DNA of 64,000 bases. It comes from Nemophila menziesii (taxonomy: Eukaryota > Streptophyta > Magnoliopsida > Boraginales > Hydrophyllaceae). The notes beneath the pieces are model-generated. The model was not told where the DNA came from, did not search any database, and saw nothing but the letters and a program-made list of their open reading frames with translations. The position numbers and the translations under genes were made by a program. Shown here in pieces: positions 1 to 9,527 of this stretch (position 1 is the stretch's first letter; every line of letters begins with the position of its first letter). The DNA lies in assembly GCA_029959085.1 (NCBI GenBank), contig JARWIR010000011.1, positions 12,897,840-12,961,839 on the forward strand, given 5' to 3'.

Positions 1-280
1 CATATTGCGTTTTCATTCATTTTACTTGCGTCTTAGCTTTTACTTGCATTTATAATTTTTCTTTCATTTAGTAGTTTTAATAAACGAAAACCAAACAAAC
101 ATTTTATTATCTTTTATTTTCATAAGTGCATCAATCACTATTTGCTAGACATTGTGATCAACCATTCCGTCCTTGGAACGAATCTGTATTATCCTTATTA
201 CTACTTGGGACAACCGTACACTTGCGGTTGTGGTTCGATTAGCATTTGCATTTATTTTTAGAACACACAAAGGACCACCA
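1..280 (+). mobile_element. Possible LTR-retrotransposon LTR/leader fragment
   Basis: AT-rich sequence with no reading frame worth calling. Around 150-260 it has the layout often seen just upstream of the primer binding site in plant Ty3/gypsy elements: a 'ccttggaacgaatctg' stretch, then alternating TTATTACTACTT, then a short GC-richer palindromic part (acaaccgtacacttgcggttgt). No primer binding site or LTR end is visible. It stops abruptly where LINE A sequence starts at 281. The family assignment is by resemblance only; it could be unrelated AT-rich spacer. Confidence 0.35.
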
Positions 281-1568
281 GTGAGGCTCTGATTTCCCTC
301 GAGAGAAAGAGTTTTGATGTTTCTCACAAGGAGAGTAACTCTATTCTTGGGACAGGAGTTGGAGAAACTTCTCTACCAAATGAAAGTACTCTCTTGGGAG
401 AAGATAAGGCACTGAATAAGGATAATGTATAGGAAAATGAGTTGGATAAATTTGAAAAGAATAATGGAAAACAAGAAGTTTGGACTGAGTTGTTTAAGAA
501 AAAGGTTGATCAAGAATTAAAGCTCAAGTACTTTGCTCCTAGTTCTGTAGAGGAAGAAATCATGGTAAAGCCCCAAGGAATATAGTTAAAAGTGGAATTC
601 AAGGTTGGGAAAACTGTCTTCTAGGTCAATTCTTTGGGGAAGCTCCTGTGTATCACATGGTTAAAGGTATGGTGAATGCACAATGGAAGAATTGTGGTCC
701 TGTGGAGATAAAATCAACTGATATGGATGTGTACCTATTCAAGTTTCAAAGTGAACAAGAGTGTAACAACATTTTGGAGCAAGTGTGGCATGTAAATGGT
801 AGAATAATGATACTAAGGAAGTGGGAATAAAATATGAAGTTTGAGGAGTTAGATATGACTAAGGTTCCTCTTTGGGTTAAATTGAGGAAGGTACCTTTAC
901 AATTGTGGATAAATGATGGTTTGAGTTACATATGTAGAGCTTTAGGAATACCAATTCAAATGGATCCTATCACTAAGTCAAGGAATAGATTGAGTTTTGC
1001 TAGAGCTTGTGTAGACGCTGATATGACAAAAGGGCTTGTTAAAAGGATTAAAGTGGACCTTGAGGAGGATGGAATTCATGTGGTGGAAGCTTATTATGAA
1101 TGGTTACTTCCAAGATGTTCAATTTGTAAAGTCTTTGGGCATAAAGATAGTAATTGTAGCAAAGGCAGAAAGGTAGCAATAAAGGAGAAACCAAAAATTA
1201 ATCACCAAGTTAATCCTTATCAAGTTAATCATCAAGTTAATCATCTCAAGGTTCAAAGGAAGGCGGAAGAATGGGGAGTTGTGCAAAAGAAACAAAAGGA
1301 TAAGAAGGACAATGAAGTTCAAAGTCCAAAGCCTAACATCACAACTAGAACTCCACCAAGGTATGTGGGAAGTAATAGTGCAAAGGGGAAAGAAAAAACC
1401 CCTAACACACCTAGAGAAAGTGCTTGCAATTCTAATCTTTTTTAGGGAGAGTTAAGTAACTCTTTTTGTGCTCTAAACAAGGCAAACGCGAATCTTGAAG
1501 ATGCTTTAAATTTGTTTATAGGAAGTACCCATAGGGAAGGAAAACCTCCTGACCTCAATGATTGTTAG
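281..1568 (+). pseudogene. LINE A ORF1 (DUF4283 / zinc-knuckle, gag-like), broken
   Basis: Remnant of the RNA-binding ORF1 protein, which in L1-type elements coats the element's RNA. Readable parts are an acidic N-terminal region (281-640), the DUF4283-like core (648-1110, with KVPLWVKLRKVPLQLW near 860-910), and one CCHC zinc knuckle at 1116-1157 (CSICKVFGHKDSNC, spacing CX2CX4HX4C). A lysine/asparagine/glutamine-rich tail follows. There is an in-frame stop at 429-431, a frameshift near 575-650, a stop just before 834 and another near 1443, so no functional protein can be made. The frame ends at TAG 1566-1568, overlapping the ORF2 start by 11 nt. Confidence 0.85.
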
Positions 1569-4500
1569 TTCTTGGAATGTAAAAGGTTTAAATCTAAACC
1601 TCAAACAAAAAGAAGTTATTCATGTTATACAGGATAAGAAGAATGATCTTATTGGCTTGTTGGAAACAAAGATGACTTTACAAAGTTACACAAAGTTTCA
1701 TAATACATATTTGAGCAATTGGGGAACTATTACTAATCATGAGAAAGATGATAGGGGTAGAATATGCATCAAGTGGAATAAGAATGTTTTGGAAGTTAGG
1801 TGTCTTGATTCAACTAGTCAAGCTGTTTTTCTTGAGGTATATGATATATATATATATATAATAAGAAAAATTTCAATCATATAATGGTTTATGCTGAAAT
1901 GATGAGGATAAAAGGGTGATTCTTTGGAAAACACTTAGTGAGTGGATGATTACTATTGGGGCCTCTCCTTGTATTTGGTGTGGTGATTACAGTGAAATCA
2001 CTAGAGTTTGGGAAAGAATAGGATGTACTAGCCTTCATAAGAGTTCACAAGTGTTTGAGGAATGTATCAATGATAATGGAATGGTAAAGCATCCTAATCA
2101 AGGATGTTATTACACTTGGACTAATAGAAGAATTGATGGGTTTGTATCTATTAAAATTGACAAGATTTTCATAAATGATGCTTGTTACACTTGTTTCAAG
2201 TCTCATTTGGTGGTTGAAGCACCTAGAATTTTTTATCATTCCAGCCTTATTCTCAAAATTCAGGGGAGTCCTAATACTAAACCTTCATCTTTTAAGTTTT
2301 TTAACGTTTGGATTGATCATGCTCAGTTTCTACTTTTGATTGATAAGGTGTGGAAAATTGATTTTAGGGGAAGTATGATGTTTCAATTGGTGAGTAAACT
2401 GAAGGAAGTAAAAAGGCTCTAAAGATTTTCAATAGGCAGTACTTTCATCATTCCACTGAGGAGATAATCAAGCTTAAAGAGGAGCTTGAGAAGGTTCAAG
2501 TTAGAGTTATGAATGGTGATCAAACTTTGCTTAGTATTGAGAAGGAGCTAAGGGACAAACTTATGCACCTTTTAGACATTCAATAAGAGATGTTAAAGCG
2601 AAAATCTGGGATTACTTGGGCTAAAAAAGGTGATTGTAGCACAACTCTTTATCATAAGAGCATCAAAGCAAGAATTACTCAAAACCGAGCCTCTTCTGTT
2701 GTGACTGAAAATTGTGATATTATTGTTGAAGAGGAAGCTATTCAGGATGAATTTGTTAAGTATTATACTAGTTTAATTGGTACTAAGGATGATCAAGAAG
2801 AAAGTGTTAGCTCTAATTTCTTAAAACAACTCGTTGAGAGAGTTGTTACTCATGAGGAGGCTAAAGATATGGTGAAGTATATTACTAATAAAGAGGTTGA
2901 AGAAGCTATATTCTCTATAGTAGCTCAAAGTCTCTTGGACCAGATGGTTTTACTAGTGCTTTCTTCGAAGCTACTTGGAGTATTATTAGGAATGATATAT
3001 GTAATGCTATAAAAGAAACCTTTATAAATGGGCACATCTTGAAGCAAATTAATGCTACAAATCGTGTCCTAATTCCTAAGGTCAAGAATCCTACTTCAAT
3101 GAAAAGCTTTAGACCTATAGCTTGTTGTAATATCTTATATAAAGATATATCCAAAATCTTTGCAAATAGGATGAAAAAATGTCTTGAAGAAGTTATATCT
3201 AAAAACCAACCTGCTTTTGTAGGAGGGAGGAGTATTTCTGATAACATTTTAGTGGCACAAAGTGTTGTGGCAGGCTATGATAGGAAAGACTTGAGTGCAA
3301 GATGTACACTTAACCTTGATCTTCAAAAAGCTTTTGACACAATCAATTGAAGGTATCTTATTAAATTGCTTCATATAATGGGATTTCATGAAAAGTTCAT
3401 ATCTTGGATTAATATGTGCATCTCTACACCTATGTTCTCTTTGCGTATTAATAGGAGTGTGTGTGGTTTTGTCAATGAAGAAAGGGGTTTAAGGCAAGGT
3501 GATCCTCTATCACCTTATCTATTTGTTATATGTATGCAAGGATTTACGGCCATTCTTGATAAAGTAGCTCAAAATAAAGCTTTTACCTACCACCCTAATT
3601 GTGTTAGAATGGGATTGAGTCACCTTATCTTTGTTGATGATCGCTTAGTGCTCTTTAATGGATAAAAAGTTTCTCCCACGAGACTAAAACAAGGTCTTGA
3701 TCTCTTCTCTAGACTTTCTGGCCTCAAAATAAGTCCTGAAAAAAGTGAGGTTTATATAAGAGGGTGTAACAAAGACCTTCATGATGAATTGAGTTGTATT
3801 CTCAATGTTAAAAGGGGTAAGCTTTCTGTTAGATATCTTGGTGCTCCTTTAACTACAAAGGGGCCTAATAGCTTGATGTGTGCTACTCTTATTAATAACA
3901 TTGTTGGTAGTGTGGAAAGTTGGATGCACAGATTTCTTACTTTTGTAGGAAGACTTCACCTTATTAAGAGTGTTTTGCAAAGCAAGGCTAGATATTGGTG
4001 CAATGTTTTAATCCTTCCTATGGGGGTTATTCATGAGACTGAAATTCTTTTGAGTAGGTTTCTCTGTAATGGCAACACTGGTGATTTTCATGGAGCAAAG
4101 GTGTCTTGGAAGGAGCTTTGTCAAAGTGAGGAAAATGGGTGGTTAGGTATACCTAATCTTCTTCAAATCAATCAAGTTGCTATTCTCAAGGCTTTTTGGA
4201 GGATGTATGGGAATAAAGATAACATTTGGTCTCAATGGGTTTATTTAAATTGGTTAAGAAACAAGAGTATATGGAGCATTGTTTATGATAGCAAACTTCC
4301 ATGGTCTTGGAGAGCTATGCTAAATGTGAGGAATATTGCTTTTGACTATATTATACATGTGGTAGGTAATGGAAAAAGAACTTATATGTTAATTGATAAA
4401 TGGATTAATGGTGGGAAGTGTGTTGGAGATATTTGTGAACAAAAAGATGCTATCTCTTTAGGTAACTACAATATCAATAAAAAGGTGGTGGATTATTATG

Positions 4501-5207
4501 TTGGAAAAAGGTGGAGATTTCCACACAATCTTAACAAAGTGTATGATGTAGTGAAGGATATGGTGCTTAAATGAGGAGGAGGAGGATACTATTATATGGG
4601 GTGAAAAGGGGTTTAATATCTCGGCTATAATGTGTGATCTAAGGGGCCCTAATGAGAAAACAAAGTGGTATTGTGTTTTTTGGCATAAATGGAGTATACC
4701 TAAACATAAATTTTGTGCTTCGTAGATTTGCAAAGATAGATTGAGTACTAAAGATAGACTTAGTAAGTGGGGTATGGAAGTTGATATATTCTGCTCTCTT
4801 TGCTTTGAGGAATTTGAGTCAAGAGATCATCTATTTGTTGCTTGCAAGTTCACTTCTTTGGCTTGGGAGGAGATTTGTGCACTTCATAATTGGCATAACA
4901 CGGGTACAAATTGGGAGGAAGGGCTTGAATTCATGACTAAATTTAATGGTAATTCCTTAAAGGACACCATATCTAATATTAATTTCCTTAGCTTTCTTTA
5001 TTGTATTTGGGATAAGAGAAACAAAAGAAGTTTAAGAAGATAAAACCTAAAGATTAGGATATTGTGAAAATTGTTATGAAAGATATTCAAAATACTCTTT
5101 AGAATATAAGATTATTTAGGAGGAGTGTTGAGAATAAGAGATTGGTGGCAAGGTGGAAGCTTCATGGAGTACTCAAGGGGGGAGAGAAAAAAGAGCAAGG
5201 AAGCTAG
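1558..5207 (+). pseudogene. LINE A ORF2 (APE endonuclease - reverse transcriptase - zf-RVT), broken
   Basis: Decayed ORF2. The order is the L1 one: apurinic-like endonuclease at 1558-2240 (SWNVKGLN at the N terminus, LLETK, then WCGDYSEI), linker coiled region 2340-2600, reverse transcriptase 2700-3670 (KSFRPIACCNILYK, RGLRQGDPLSPYLF, catalytic box FVDD where other copies have FADD), and zf-RVT at 4690-4860 (FCSLCFEEFESRDHLFVACKF, Cys/His ligands kept). Breaks include a TA expansion at 1843-1862 that shifts the frame inside the endonuclease, stops near 2586, 3348, 3663 and 4572, and a frameshift near 2930. The C-terminal tail ends at TAG 5205-5207. No RNase H domain is seen. Confidence 0.9.
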
Positions 5208-5479
5208 GTTAGAGTTTTGGACCTAGTTATAGGCTCTAACAATTGTTGTATAGGGTTTCATTTCCTACCAATGGTTGTATAGGTTGTTCTTGTTTATTTT
5301 GGATTTCATTTTCATTTCTAGCAATGGTTGTATAGGTTGTTTTGCAAGTTAATAGGTTTACTTTCCTAGTAATTGTTGTATAGGGTTGTTTTTCTTACCC
5401 ATGCTTGTTTTTGAGTAAAAAAAAGTAGGGGATTGATTTGTACTTATCATTTTGTAAAATGGTATGTTTTATCCAAATA
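5208..5479 (+). other. LINE A 3' UTR with repeated TTGTATAGG motif
   Basis: Non-coding 3' tail. The motif (t/g)TTGTATAGG occurs four times, starting at about 5244, 5273, 5326 and 5374, spaced 29, 53 and 48 bp, each near a CCTAG(C/T)AAT-like segment. The same layout is found in reverse complement in copies C, D, F and G and in sense in E, so it is a family trait, not local noise. In non-LTR elements the 3' UTR is commonly where the element's own RT recognises its RNA; that role here is inference. The tail ends in a short A-rich stretch instead of a long poly(A). Confidence 0.7.
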
Positions 5480-6367
5480 AAACACTAAACCCTATCTCCT
5501 AATCCCAAAAACATAATCACCAAACCCTAACCATGTAAAGGATAATGACATGAATATTTTGGCTCGTTTGTATCATCCAAACCCTCTGAAAACTGTTTTC
5601 AAGATTTTTTAATTCCTAGAAAGGTTTTCTAACTTTTGCATACTTTCTCAGAATGAGGCACATAATATATGTTTTGTAAGTGAGTTGGACCTCTTGGGAC
5701 CAACAGATAGCTTCCCCATCTAAAATCATCTGTTTTACATTTTGAGATTTATTTAGTTGACTTTAAGTCATTTTTAATATTTTATCTTAGGGTATTCGTA
5801 TTTTGGGTCTGTTAAGGTTTTACCAACTGTAACACTAAACCCTAATTTCTAAAATATTATAACCTAAACTATAAAGACAAAACCTTAACCCTAAAACCTA
5901 GCCCTAATCCATCACCATAAGCCCTAAATAGAAACCATAAACACTAACAATAAACCATAACTAGAAACCCTAAACCCCAAACACTAAACCCTAAACACTA
6001 ATCCCATAACCCTAATCACTAAACCCTAAGCATGGAAAGTATAAGAACGTGAAGATTTTGGCTCGTTTATATCATCCAAACACTTTGAAAACCGTTTTAA
6101 ATTTTTTTGAAGTTTCCAGGAGGTTTTTTGCTAATTTTTGTGGACTTTCTGAGAATGGGGCACATAATATATGTGTTTTGAATGTGTTGGGCATTTTGGG
6201 ACCAACAGATAGCTTCCCCAACTAAAATCGTCAATTTTACGTACTGAGACATATTTAGTTGACTTTTAGGTTGTTTTTAATATTCTATTTTAGGGTTTTT
6301 GTATTTTGGGTCTGTTAGGGTTTTACCAACCGTAATATTGAACCCTAATATCTAAAATCTTTAACAT
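5480..6367 (-). repeat. Telomere-like satellite array S1 (first part)
   Basis: About two monomers of the window's major satellite, here in reverse orientation compared with S2-S7 (ccctaaac-rich strand up). The landmark 'ggttcgtttgtatcatccaaacactctgaaaac' and its relatives recur at about 5565 and 6060. The array starts directly at the LINE A 3' end at aaacactaaaccc. Monomers hold both CCCTAA-like and TTAGGG-like stretches. Confidence 0.85.
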
Positions 6368-6634
6368 AACCAGGTGAGCTAGCTCAATCTGGCCACGGCT
6401 ACCTCTCTCAAGTGAGAGGTACAGGTCCCGCAAGCGGAAGAAAGTTATTAAAGTTTGGAATGTTCTCGCAAGTGAGAGGTATAGGGTTCGAATCCCGCAG
6501 GCGGAAGAAAGTTATTAAAGTTTGGAATGTTCTCTCAAGTGAGAGGTACAGGGTTCAATCCTGCAGGCGGAAGAAAGTTAAAAAGTTATTAAAAGTCTGG
6601 AAAGTTTCCAAGGTTCGAAACCCTCCCTAGAACC
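6368..6634 (+). mobile_element. tRNA-derived SINE with internally triplicated box-B segment
   Basis: The left part has a tRNA-like start with a pol III box A (TAGCTCAATCTGG near 6379) and a box B (GGTTCGAATCC near 6486). The same 5' half, tRNA-like part plus 'gcaggcggaagaaagttatta', occurs on the minus strand at 63455-63690, which is the fuller copy. Here the unit from agtgagaggt through gcggaagaaagttattaaa is repeated three times (starts 6411, 6471, 6538; periods 60 and 67 bp). The first unit has lost about 7 nt of box B and the third reads GGTTCAATCC. The 3' half of the SINE is missing: it breaks off after ccctccctagaacc into satellite. It is not a functional tRNA gene. Confidence 0.75.
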
Positions 6635-6825
6635 TTAAATCTATAACCTACACCTAACCCCATCACCATAAACCCTAAATACTAAGCATAAACACTAACA
6701 ATAAACCGTAACCAGAAACCCCAATCACTAAACCCTCACCATGGAAAGGATAATAACGTGAAGATTTTGGTTCGTTTGTATCATCCAAACACTCTGAAAA
6801 ATATTTTCAAGATTTTTGAAGTTTT
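6635..6825 (-). repeat. Telomere-like satellite array S1 (last part)
   Basis: Partial monomer in the same reverse orientation as 5480-6367: cctacaccta...catcaccataaaccctaaatac, then accatggaaaggataataacgtgaagattttgg. It ends at gatttttgaagttt, where similarity to the satellite stops. Confidence 0.8.
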
Positions 6826-7080
6826 TTTAGCTCGTTAAGATTACTTTTATTCAAACTTATTGAAAATACAAGCTAAAGGAATGTTAACCTTTGACCATAG
6901 TAGCCAAGATTAACTATCCCTATACAACTATTACATGTAAACTAACTCGAAATAAAGTTACTATTTGCTAGTCTACTAAAAATTTTAAACAAGGAATTAC
7001 AATCACACGACAACTCTACTTCTTCTAAATTCACTTTCAAATCCCAATTGTTGATTATCTTTTTGTTATCTATCGAGTTG
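6826..7080. other. Unassigned AT-rich segment between satellite and gypsy fragment 1
   Basis: No reading frame, satellite or LINE similarity is visible. It lies directly upstream of the reverse-transcriptase part of gypsy fragment 1. The last 40 bases (gttgtgtagcttctctttgtgcc) may still be diverged pol sequence, because element 2 has 'gctactacttgtgcttcgcgc' at the equivalent place. The remainder could be another element's end. Confidence 0.4.
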
Positions 7081-9491
7081 TGTAGCTTCTCTTTGTGCCA
7101 TAAAAGCAATTGGGTGGACTATATCCGATATAAAGGGAATTAGTCCTATTTGCAAACATAAGATCATTCTTGAGAAGGAAAGAGGGCGATTTATAGAGGG
7201 GCAGAGAAGACTTATGTCAGTAATGAAAGATGTGGTAAGGAAAGAGGTGATTAAATTATTAGATGCGGGTATTATCTTTCCGATTGCGTGTAGTGACTGG
7301 GTTAGGCCAGTTCAATGTGTTCCAAAGAAAGGAGTTATCACTACCATCCTTAATTATCAAAACAAAGCTATTCCATCAAGAACAGTTGTGGGGTGGAGAG
7401 TATGCATGGATTACCGAAAGCTCAACAAAGCCACGAAGATATATCACTTCTCGTTACCGTTCATTGATCAGATGTTAGACAAACTTACAGGGAGAGATTA
7501 TTACTATTTCCTTGATGGATATTCAGGCTATAATCAGATTTGTGTAGATCCAGCTAATCAACACAAAACAACTTTTACTTGTCCGTTTGGCACCTTTGCT
7601 TATAGATGGATGCCTTTTGGTTTATGCAATGCACCTGCCACGTTCCAGCGGTGTATGATGGCTATATTTTTTGACATGATTGATAAATACTTGGAGGTTT
7701 TTATGGATGACTTTTCGGTATTTGGAGATAGTTTTGATGAGTGCCTCAACAATCTTGAAAAGGTACTTCTGCGATGTAAAGAAACAAATCTTGTTCTTAA
7801 TTAGGAAAAATGCCACTTTATGGTTCGAGAAGGAATTATGTTGGGACATAAAGTTTCTAGTGCAGGAATGGAGGTTGATCGTGCTAAAATTGAAGTTATT
7901 AAAACCTTACCACCTCCGGTTTCTATTAAAGGAGTGAGAAGTTTCTTGGGCCACGCAGGATTATACAAAATATTTATTAAAGGTTTCTCCAAGATCGCCA
8001 AACCACTTTGTTCTTACTGGAAAAGGATACTCCTTTCAATTTTAATGACAAATGTCTTAACGCGTTTTTGACGATTAAAGAGAAACTCATCTCCACACCG
8101 ATTGTCATGCCTCCAAATTAGAACGCTATGCTTGAACTTATGTGTGATGCATGTTATCACGTAATGGGTGTTGTGTTAGGCCAAAGAACGAAGAATATCT
8201 TCCATACAATTTGCAAGTAAGACCTTTAACGCTACCCAATTGAATTATACAGTGACAGAGAAATAATTATTAGTCGTAGTATATTCTTTTGATAAATTTT
8301 GTTCCTATCTGCTTGGAATGAAAACTATTGTATACACGAATCATTCAGCAATTACGTATCTTATGGAAAAGAAGGATGCTAAGCCGCATCTTATTAGATG
8401 GGTATTGTTGCTACAAGAGTTTGACATAGATATTTGAGACCGGAAAGGATGTGAGGATCAAGTAGTTGATCATTTATCCAGGCTCGAAGGATCTGATGTC
8501 AACATCAAAGAAGCAGAATTGGTCAAAGAGGCATTCCCTGATGAACAACTTTTTACGATTAAAGATGAGTTTGTGCATTGGTATGCAGATATAGTCAACC
8601 TCATATTGAGTGGTGTATTCCCTACGGAGTTCAATCCACAACAACGAAAGAGGTTGAGTTATAGAGCCATACAATTCTTTTGGGACGTGCCCTACCTCTT
8701 CAAGGTTTGCAGTGACCAAGTTATCAGAAGATGCGTCCATGAGGGCAAAACAAGAAAAATCAAAGCAAGCAGCCATGGTTCACCATATGGTGGCCACTTC
8801 AAAGGCGATGAAACCGCATCAAATATTCACAATCAGGGTTGTATTGGCCTACCCTACACAAAGATTGTCATCAATTCGTTCAGTTTTGTCAAAGATGCCA
8901 GTTCACTGGTAATATATCGAAAAGAGATGAGATGCCACTTAACAATGTCTTAGAAGTAGAAATCTTTGATGTATGGGGAATAGATTTCATGGGACCTTTC
9001 ATATCCTCCCATGGCAATCTTTATATTTTGCTACTAGTAGATTATGTGTCTAAGTGGGTAGAAGCAGTGGAAACACCAAAGAACGATGCCAAAACAGTTA
9101 TTTCGTTCCTTAAATCGAATATCTTTTCAAGACATGGTACACCATGTGTTCTCATCAGTGATAAAGGTACCCACTTCATCAATTTTCAGTTGAGAGCTAC
9201 CCTTCGTAAGTTGGGGGTGAGACACCGCACTTCAACCGGCTGTCATCCCCAAACTAACGGTCAAGCTGAGGTCTCTAACCGAGAGATCAAGTCTATTCTA
9301 GAGAAGACCGTGAACAAAACGAGGAAGGACTGGTCATTAAAATTAGAATAGGCTCTCTGGGCTTACAAAACAATATTCAAAACATCAGTTGGGGCATCTC
9401 CCTATCGCATGGTCTACGACAAAGCTTGTCATCTTCCTAGCGAGATTGAATCCCGTGCTTTTTTGGCTATTAAAGATCTGAACCTAGACTT
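7081..9491 (+). mobile_element. Ty3/gypsy retrotransposon pol fragment 1 (Athila/Tat-like), RT-RNase H-integrase
   Basis: Partial pol with the Ty3/gypsy order, closely related to element 2 on the minus strand at 34804-40173. Reverse transcriptase 7081-8072 carries VCMDYRKLNKATK, the MPFGLCNAPATFQRCM box and the catalytic FMDDF near 7700-7716. RNase H remnants lie at 8100-8500 in several frames. Integrase runs 8760-9491, with a Zn-binding [15 protein letters not shown] near 8857 and the DDE core: GIDFMGPF (8979), SDKGTHF (9160) and GQAEVSNRE (9262). A stop lies at 7802-7804, frameshifts near 8030, 8160-8450 and 8830, and a stop at 9349-9351. Gag, protease and both LTRs are absent. It is cut at the right by the filler junction with LINE B. 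Confidence 0.9.
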
Positions 9492-9527
9492 TCTATGACA
9501 AAGCTTGTCATCTTCCTAGCGAGATTG
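9413..9527 (+). repeat. 36-bp direct duplication at the gypsy/LINE junction
   Basis: The segment at 9413-9448 (tctacgacaaagcttgtc... to cgagattg) recurs at 9492-9527 with one C/T difference. The first copy lies in its normal place in integrase; the second is the bridge between the end of gypsy fragment 1 (gatctgaacctagac) and LINE B. This fits templated filler DNA made during end joining. Confidence 0.85.

Larger units (their letters stand above)
281..5479 (+). mobile_element. LINE A, plant L1-type non-LTR retrotransposon, 5'-truncated
   Basis: Sense-strand copy of the LINE family that fills much of this window. It lacks the 5' UTR and the first part of ORF1, starting at the point equivalent to the 'gtgaggctctgatttccctc' segment of LINE E. 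It then runs through ORF1, an 11-nt ORF1/ORF2 overlap, ORF2 and the 3' UTR. The 3' end reads ...ccaaataaaa and joins satellite at aaacactaaaccc, the complement of the GGGTTTAGTGTTT site used by LINEs C, D and G. It belongs with B, E and F by ORF1 tail and RT sequence. No target-site duplication is visible at the 5' side, so that junction is probably secondary. Confidence 0.9.

Noticed and set aside
6370..6510. tRNA gene suggested by boxes A and B
   Set aside because: No acceptor stem or anticodon arm; the same head occurs in a SINE with a target-site duplication at 63455-63690.
6412..6630. 72-codon open reading frame
   Set aside because: It reads through the triplicated SINE unit; the apparent protein repeats come from the DNA repeat.
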